Both the position numbers and the translations under genes were made by a program. Source: Microvirga sp. (GTDB lineage: Bacteria; Pseudomonadota; Alphaproteobacteria; Rhizobiales; Beijerinckiaceae). Taken from it: a stretch of DNA of 64,000 bases. The notes under the pieces were generated by a model. The model searched no databases and was not told where the DNA came from. It saw only the letters and a list, made by a program, of their open reading frames with translations. Below are positions 60,007 through 64,000 of this stretch, piece by piece. The stretch spans positions 62,001-126,000 of the forward strand of contig JAPSLB010000002.1 in assembly GCA_031181145.1 (NCBI GenBank), written 5' to 3'. Numbering within the stretch: the first letter of the stretch is position 1; each line of letters begins with the position of its first letter.

Positions 60007-61032
60007 ATGTCCCTCACGGATCTCGCCGACCGGGCCTGCACACCAGCAGCAGCAGCCGTGGAGCGCCGCGACATCCCCGGCGCGGTTCTCGGGATCGTCA
60101 CCGCGGACGGACAGCGCGCCGTCTGCCGGAAAGGCCACGCGCAGATCGAGCCTCATGAGGAGAGCCTCTCGCGCGAGACATGGTTCGACCTGGCCTCGCT
60201 CACAAAAGTCATTTTCACCACCACAAGGATTCTGCACCTCGTCGAGGAAGGCCGCATCGCATTGGACGATCCGCTGATCACGGTCATTCCGGATCTGCGT
60301 CAATACGACATGAACGCCGCCGAGCGGCGGCTCACCTTCCGACAATGCCTCGCGCATCAGACGCATCTGCCCGCCGTCGAGCCGCTCTATACCTACGGGC
60401 AGGATCCGAACACGCTGCGGGCCTTCATCCTCCAACACGCCTGGCGGAGCGGGCCGCCGGTCTATTCCGACATCAACTTCATGCTGCTCGGCATTGCCAT
60501 CGAGCGTATCACGGGACAGCCGCTGATCGATCAGCCGCTTCCGAAGAATCTTTCCTTCCGGCCCGACCCGAGCCTGTGCGCGGCAACGGAACGCTGCACA
60601 TGGCGGGGTCGCGTGATCCGTGGCGAGGTGCATGACGAGAACGCCTTCGCGCTCGGGGGCGCCGCCGGTCATGCGGGCCTGTTCGGCACCATCGACGGCG
60701 TGCTGGACTTCGCCCTCCGACTTCTCGACGGCTCGGCTCTCTCGGCTCAATCGCTCAAGGCCCTACGGACGCGCGAATCGGAGAAGCGGACCGTAGGCTG
60801 GGAGTGTTTTTATCCCGGCTGGCACGGGGGCGATACGTGCTCCCCCATGACCATCGGTCATACAGGCTTTACGGGCACGGGCCTCTGGATCGATTTCCAG
60901 CGGGGACTCGCCTGGTCGCTCCTGACCAACCGGGTCCATCCATCACGCCACAAGGAGAGCGGCATCCTGAGTCTGCGCCGTGCAACGGGCGAGCAGGTGA
61001 TCGCGTTGTTCGACAGCCGGACCCCGCTTTAA
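60007..61032 (+). CDS. Cytoplasmic serine hydrolase (beta-lactamase/AmiE-like)
   Basis: A 341-aa penicillin-binding/beta-lactamase fold protein without a signal peptide. Ser64-Leu-Thr-Lys67 in FDLASLTK is the SxxK motif, Tyr153-Ser-Asp in VYSDINFM the second motif, and HTGFTGT (285-291) the third. GGAAGHAGLFGTIDGV is also found in AmiE/YbbE-type proteins; in Bacillus, AmiE is an N-acetylmuramyl-L-alanine amidase in a mur operon. Placement between anmK and murQ suggests it removes the stem peptide from imported anhydromuropeptides, replacing AmpD. This is an inference. Confidence 0.82.
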   Translation: MSLTDLADRACTPAAAAVERRDIPGAVLGIVTADGQRAVCRKGHAQIEPHEESLSRETWFDLASLTKVIFTTTRILHLVEEGRIALDDPLITVIPDLRQYDMNAAERRLTFRQCLAHQTHLPAVEPLYTYGQDPNTLRAFILQHAWRSGPPVYSDINFMLLGIAIERITGQPLIDQPLPKNLSFRPDPSLCAATERCTWRGRVIRGEVHDENAFALGGAAGHAGLFGTIDGVLDFALRLLDGSALSAQSLKALRTRESEKRTVGWECFYPGWHGGDTCSPMTIGHTGFTGTGLWIDFQRGLAWSLLTNRVHPSRHKESGILSLRRATGEQVIALFDSRTPL

Positions 61033-61109
61033 GGATGCCTGCAAAAAGATGGTGACGCAGGCCTTCGGCGGTTCCGCCTCCGATTGCTGGAGACGCCAAC
61101 TGGTCCTAT

Positions 61110-61125
61110 ATTGGTCTGGGAGAAA
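61110..61125 (+). promoter_or_regulatory. Candidate GntR/HutC operator before murQ
   Basis: The word ATATTGGTCTGG, ten of twelve bases identical to ATACCGGTCTGG of the GlcNAc-kinase site, lies in the 102-base gap before murQ. The left half TTGGTCT fits the DasR-type consensus. A second TGGTC is ten bases upstream. An internal promoter of murQ is possible. Confidence 0.45.
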
Positions 61126-61134
61126 GTTGGCAGA

Positions 61135-62028
61135 ATGGCGACAGAGCATTTCAGCACCCGTTTCCAGGATCTCGATACCTGGACCAGCCTCGATGTCCTC
61201 TCGGCTTTCTATGAGGGGCAGCTCTCGGCGGTGGCCGCCGTGAGATCGTCGCTTCCGGCCATCGCCGCTGCGGCGGAAGAGGCCACGGCGCGCCTGCGCC
61301 GGGGCGGGCGTCTGGTCTATGTAGGCGCGGGCACCTCCGGTCGCATCGGCGTGCAGGACGGCACCGAGCTGCCTCCCACCTTCAACTGGCCCGACGACAA
61401 GCTCGTCTATCTCATCGCGGGCGGCGACCGCGCGATCATGAAGGCCGTGGAGAACGCGGAGGATTCGGTCGAGGAAGGCATTGCCGGCATCCGCGGCAAC
61501 GATGTGGGCCCGAACGACGTGGTGATCGGCGTGGCCGCGAGCGGCCGGACTCCATTCACCATCGCGGCCCTGAAGGAGGCGGCCTCGCGCGGGGCGCAGA
61601 CTATCGGCATTTCCAACAATGCGGACGCGCCCCTTCTGGATGCCTGTTCCCATCCAATCCTCGCCGACACGGGCGAGGAGGTGATCGCAGGCTCGACCCG
61701 CATGAAGGCGGGCACGGCGCAGAAGGTCATCCTGAACCTGCTCTCCTCTCTCATCATGGTGCGCATGGGCCGCGTCTATCGCGGGCTCATGGTGAACATG
61801 CGCGCGACCAATGCGAAGCTGCGTCGCCGCAGTGAGATCATGGTGCGCCAGATCACCGATTGCGACGAGGCCGCCGCCGCCGACGCCATCCTTCAGGCGG
61901 GCGGCGATCTGAAGACAGCCGTTCTCATCGCCATGGGAGCCAATGCCCAGGAGGCTCAGGGGGCGCTCATGCGCAACGGTGGCAATTTGCGCGAAGCCCT
62001 GGCAGATTTCTTGAAGCTGAAGAAATAA
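61135..62028 (+). CDS. murQ: N-acetylmuramic acid 6-phosphate etherase
   Basis: A 297-aa SIS-fold lyase. YVGAGTSGRIGVQDGTELPP is the MurQ active-site block, corresponding to [20 protein letters not shown] in E. coli. VAASGRTPFTIAALKEA, ISNNADAPL and EEVIAGSTRMKAGTAQKVIL follow. It cleaves the lactyl ether of MurNAc-6-P to GlcNAc-6-P and D-lactate, linking AnmK to NagA. The ATG at 61135 gives the family N-terminus (TEHFSTRFQDLDTW); an upstream in-frame GTG or similar start is less likely. Confidence 0.94.
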   Translation: MATEHFSTRFQDLDTWTSLDVLSAFYEGQLSAVAAVRSSLPAIAAAAEEATARLRRGGRLVYVGAGTSGRIGVQDGTELPPTFNWPDDKLVYLIAGGDRAIMKAVENAEDSVEEGIAGIRGNDVGPNDVVIGVAASGRTPFTIAALKEAASRGAQTIGISNNADAPLLDACSHPILADTGEEVIAGSTRMKAGTAQKVILNLLSSLIMVRMGRVYRGLMVNMRATNAKLRRRSEIMVRQITDCDEAAAADAILQAGGDLKTAVLIAMGANAQEAQGALMRNGGNLREALADFLKLKK

Positions 62029-62072
62029 GGCGCCGCAGAGGACTGACGGCGGGAAGGACCTGAAGAAGCGTC

Positions 62073-62981
62073 ATGGCATTGGGGCTTGGCATCGACGCGG
62101 GCGGAACCGCGACGCGCTGGCGTCTGGCGGACGAGCAGGGTCACTGCGTCGCGCAGGGTCATGCCGATCCGCTCACCGGTCATCTGTTCTCCGCCGCAGC
62201 GGAGGAGAGAGCCCGTCAGATCATCCTCGACATGGCTCAAGCGGTCGTGCGCCACGGCAAGCCGCTCGGCATCATCGCCGGCATTACGGGGCTCACCCGC
62301 GACACCCCATCCGAGGCGAAGATGCGCGCCCTCTTCGCGGAGATCTTCGAGCTTGAACCCGATAAAGTCTTCGTCGCCGAGGACATGTGGATCGCCTACC
62401 TGTCCTATTTCGCGCTCGGCGAAGGAATCCTCGTCTATAGCGGCACGGGTTCCATCGGTTATTACCTGTCCGAGGACAAGGAGGTGATCCGGGTCGGCGG
62501 CCGCGGCAACCTGATTGACGATGGCGGCTCCGGCTTCTGGATCGCACGGGAGGCCCTCAAGACGGTTCTGCGGAAGGAGGAGGAGAGCCCCGGCAAGGGA
62601 TGGGCCTCACCCCTCGGCCGATGCCTCGGAAGAGCGCTCGGCGGCACGGACTGGAACATCGTGCGCTCCTATGTCTATGGCGGCGACAGAGGCAAGATCG
62701 GCTTTCTCGCCAAGGCCGTCGGGGAGGCCGCCAAGGCGGACGACGGGACGGCCCTGCGTATCCTGCGGGAGGCCGGCGAGGAACTGGCCCGCCTCGCCAA
62801 CAGCCTGACCAAGCGCATCGGCCCCCGGCCCGTGGCCCTGGCGGGCGGCAGCTCGCGCCTGCATCCGATCGTCGCGGAGGCCTTCCGGCACGGTCTCATC
62901 GCCCCGGTCGAATTCATCACCACGGATCTGGACGCCGGCCTGACCGCCGCAAGGCTCGCCGCCACCTTGAACAAGGAATGA
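62073..62981 (+). CDS. Second GlcNAc-kinase-like BadF/BadG family ATPase
   Basis: A 302-aa ASKHA kinase. LGLGIDAGGTATRWRLADEQ is phosphate loop 1, GIIAGITGLTRDT and ILVYSGTGSIGYYLS phosphate loop 2, and RGNLIDDGGSGFWIAREAL the loop near the substrate. ALAGGSSRLHPIV is the adenosine side. It differs from the protein at 51146 in having ITG and IDDGGSGFW, so the substrate is probably another amino sugar such as MurNAc, GlcNAc or glucosamine. It is 44 bases after murQ and 79 bases before the PfkB gene. Confidence 0.85.
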   Translation: MALGLGIDAGGTATRWRLADEQGHCVAQGHADPLTGHLFSAAAEERARQIILDMAQAVVRHGKPLGIIAGITGLTRDTPSEAKMRALFAEIFELEPDKVFVAEDMWIAYLSYFALGEGILVYSGTGSIGYYLSEDKEVIRVGGRGNLIDDGGSGFWIAREALKTVLRKEEESPGKGWASPLGRCLGRALGGTDWNIVRSYVYGGDRGKIGFLAKAVGEAAKADDGTALRILREAGEELARLANSLTKRIGPRPVALAGGSSRLHPIVAEAFRHGLIAPVEFITTDLDAGLTAARLAATLNKE

Positions 62982-63060
62982 CCGTGCCGGTAAGGCTTGC
63001 CTATTGCCCTCTCCTCGTCCAAGACTTCTGTCTCCATTCGGACCGAGATTGTTGTTCACG

Positions 63061-63963
63061 ATGCAAGCTCTTTTCGTAGGCCAGACCTATATCGACGTCA
63101 CCTTCCTGGCGGACGAGCTCCCGACCGGAGACGACAAGACCGTCGCCCGGGATTACGCCATCTCGTTCGGCGGCAACGCGGTGACGGCCGCCTTCGCCTG
63201 TGCGAAGCTCGGCATCGCGCCCGACCTGCTGACCTCGATCGCCGACGATTGGCTGGGTCGCATGTTCATCGACATGGCGGCGAAATACGGCATCTCAGTC
63301 CACCACCGGAAGGTGAAGGAATCATCGCTTTCCTTCATCATGCCGCGTGGCGGCAAGCGCGCCATCGTGCGCTGCCGCGACGACCATTATCTCCATCCGG
63401 TGCCGCCGCTGAACCTGCAGAACTGCCGCGCGCTCCATCTCGACGGCCACCAGGCCGACGCGGCTATGCATTATGCCAAGACCTGCCGCGAGGCCGGCAT
63501 CCTCACCTCGCTCGACGGCGGCGGCCTGCGCTCCAACACCCATGAGCTCCTCGAATTCATCGATGTGGCCATCGTCGCCGAGCGTCTGTGCGAGCAGATG
63601 AACATGACACCAGGCGAGATGCTGGCCTATCTGAAAGGCCGCGGCTGCAAGATCGGCGGCGTGACCATGGGTGAGCGCGGGATGCTCTGGTACGACGAGA
63701 ACGGCACGGAAAGCGTGTTGCCGGCACTCGATATTCCAGGCTCGCTGGTGGTGGACACCAACGGCGCAGGCGACATCTTCCATGGCTCCTACGTCTATTC
63801 CGCCATGGCGCGCCCCGAGCTTCCCTGGCGCGAGCATTTCATCCTCGCCCGCGCGGCCTCCGCCCATGCCATTCAGCATCTCGGCAACGAGGCGAGCCTG
63901 CCGGGTCTGAGCGACATCGCGGAGACCCAGGCGCGCTTCTCCGAGCGCAAGCTCGCGGCCTAG
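63061..63963 (+). CDS. PfkB family carbohydrate kinase
   Basis: A 300-aa ribokinase-fold protein. FVGQTYIDVTFLADELPTGD starts it, ISFGGNAVTAAFACAKLG is signature 1 and VVDTNGAGDIFHGSYVY holds the catalytic Asp and the anion hole (signature 2). TMGERGMLWYD precedes it. Substrate is not deducible; a sugar or sugar phosphate of the pathway is likely. ATG 63061 gives a normal N-terminus; the longer frame to 63004 is Pro/Arg-rich and probably not translated. The 37 bases after its stop hold nothing recognisable. Confidence 0.87.
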   Translation: MQALFVGQTYIDVTFLADELPTGDDKTVARDYAISFGGNAVTAAFACAKLGIAPDLLTSIADDWLGRMFIDMAAKYGISVHHRKVKESSLSFIMPRGGKRAIVRCRDDHYLHPVPPLNLQNCRALHLDGHQADAAMHYAKTCREAGILTSLDGGGLRSNTHELLEFIDVAIVAERLCEQMNMTPGEMLAYLKGRGCKIGGVTMGERGMLWYDENGTESVLPALDIPGSLVVDTNGAGDIFHGSYVYSAMARPELPWREHFILARAASAHAIQHLGNEASLPGLSDIAETQARFSERKLAA

Positions 63964-64000
63964 AAGGTTGGTGCGGCCATCCACGCCTTGAGAACCGCCA

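Noticed and set aside
1..64000. Search for CRISPR arrays, insertion sequences, prophage genes, tRNA or rRNA genes
   Set aside because: No regularly spaced repeats, transposase motifs, terminal inverted repeats or cloverleaf-type sequences were recognised by eye. A tool search could still find a diverged one.

Overview
The window looks like chromosomal DNA of an alphaproteobacterium of the order Hyphomicrobiales, most likely the Methylobacteriaceae/Microvirga neighbourhood. The reasons are high GC, many GTG/TTG starts, dense ATGA/GTGA stop-start overlaps, and family content (HlyU-like protein, DUF444-SpoVR-PrkA set, TIGR04290-like methyltransferase locus). The genus call is an inference. I found no tRNA, rRNA, CRISPR array, insertion sequence or phage gene.

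Layout. (1) 1-2275: the 5' part of a GT87-type membrane mannosyltransferase runs off the left edge, next to a divergent YihY/BrkB membrane protein. (2) 2345-18157: a large sugar/glycan locus. A leftward run encodes two sugar-nucleotide epimerases, a GT4 glycosyltransferase, three CgeB-like glycosyltransferases and a UDP-glucuronate decarboxylase. A rightward operon encodes myo-inositol-1-phosphate synthase, a histidine phosphatase, a fourth CgeB-like glycosyltransferase, a sugar nucleotidyltransferase, a CmoB-like methyltransferase and a glycoside hydrolase whose barrel appears circularly permuted. Two leftward dehydrogenases follow. Together these could make and modify an inositol- or xylose-containing glycan or glycolipid. 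(3) 18209-23956: two small unknown genes and the SpoVR-YeaH(DUF444)-PrkA stress operon. (4) 24348-39342: mixed housekeeping and accessory genes. These include an alcohol dehydrogenase behind a palindromic operator, a phosphoribosyltransferase/kinase-like fusion, a second BrkB protein, catalase, HlyU-like protein, an SLT transglycosylase with a SPOR-like tail, a degenerate CYTH protein, a FAH-family enzyme, a LOG-family enzyme, a non-canonical SDR, a DHDPS-like aldolase, a DUF817 pseudogene and a 57-aa basic protein. (5) 39343-47351: PEP carboxylase, a short Hsp70, the Tex RNA-binding protein and a sarcosine/N-methyltryptophan oxidase. (6) 47486-50931: a TPP riboswitch followed by thiBPQ.

(7) 51146-63963: an amino-sugar and peptidoglycan-recycling locus. 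One rightward operon encodes a GlcNAc kinase, a GntR/HutC regulator, a SIS-type GlcN-6-P deaminase and NagA. A facing leftward run encodes an ABC importer (binding protein plus two permeases, no ATPase) and a GNAT acetyltransferase. A second rightward operon encodes AnmK, an AmiE-like serine hydrolase, MurQ, a second GlcNAc-kinase-like protein and a PfkB kinase. The implied route is anhydro-MurNAc to MurNAc-6-P (AnmK), to GlcNAc-6-P (MurQ), to GlcN-6-P (NagA), to fructose-6-P (SIS deaminase). Similar DasR/YvoA-type half-sites lie before the GlcNAc-kinase operon, in the anmK/importer divergent promoter and before murQ, so the encoded GntR protein probably controls the whole region.
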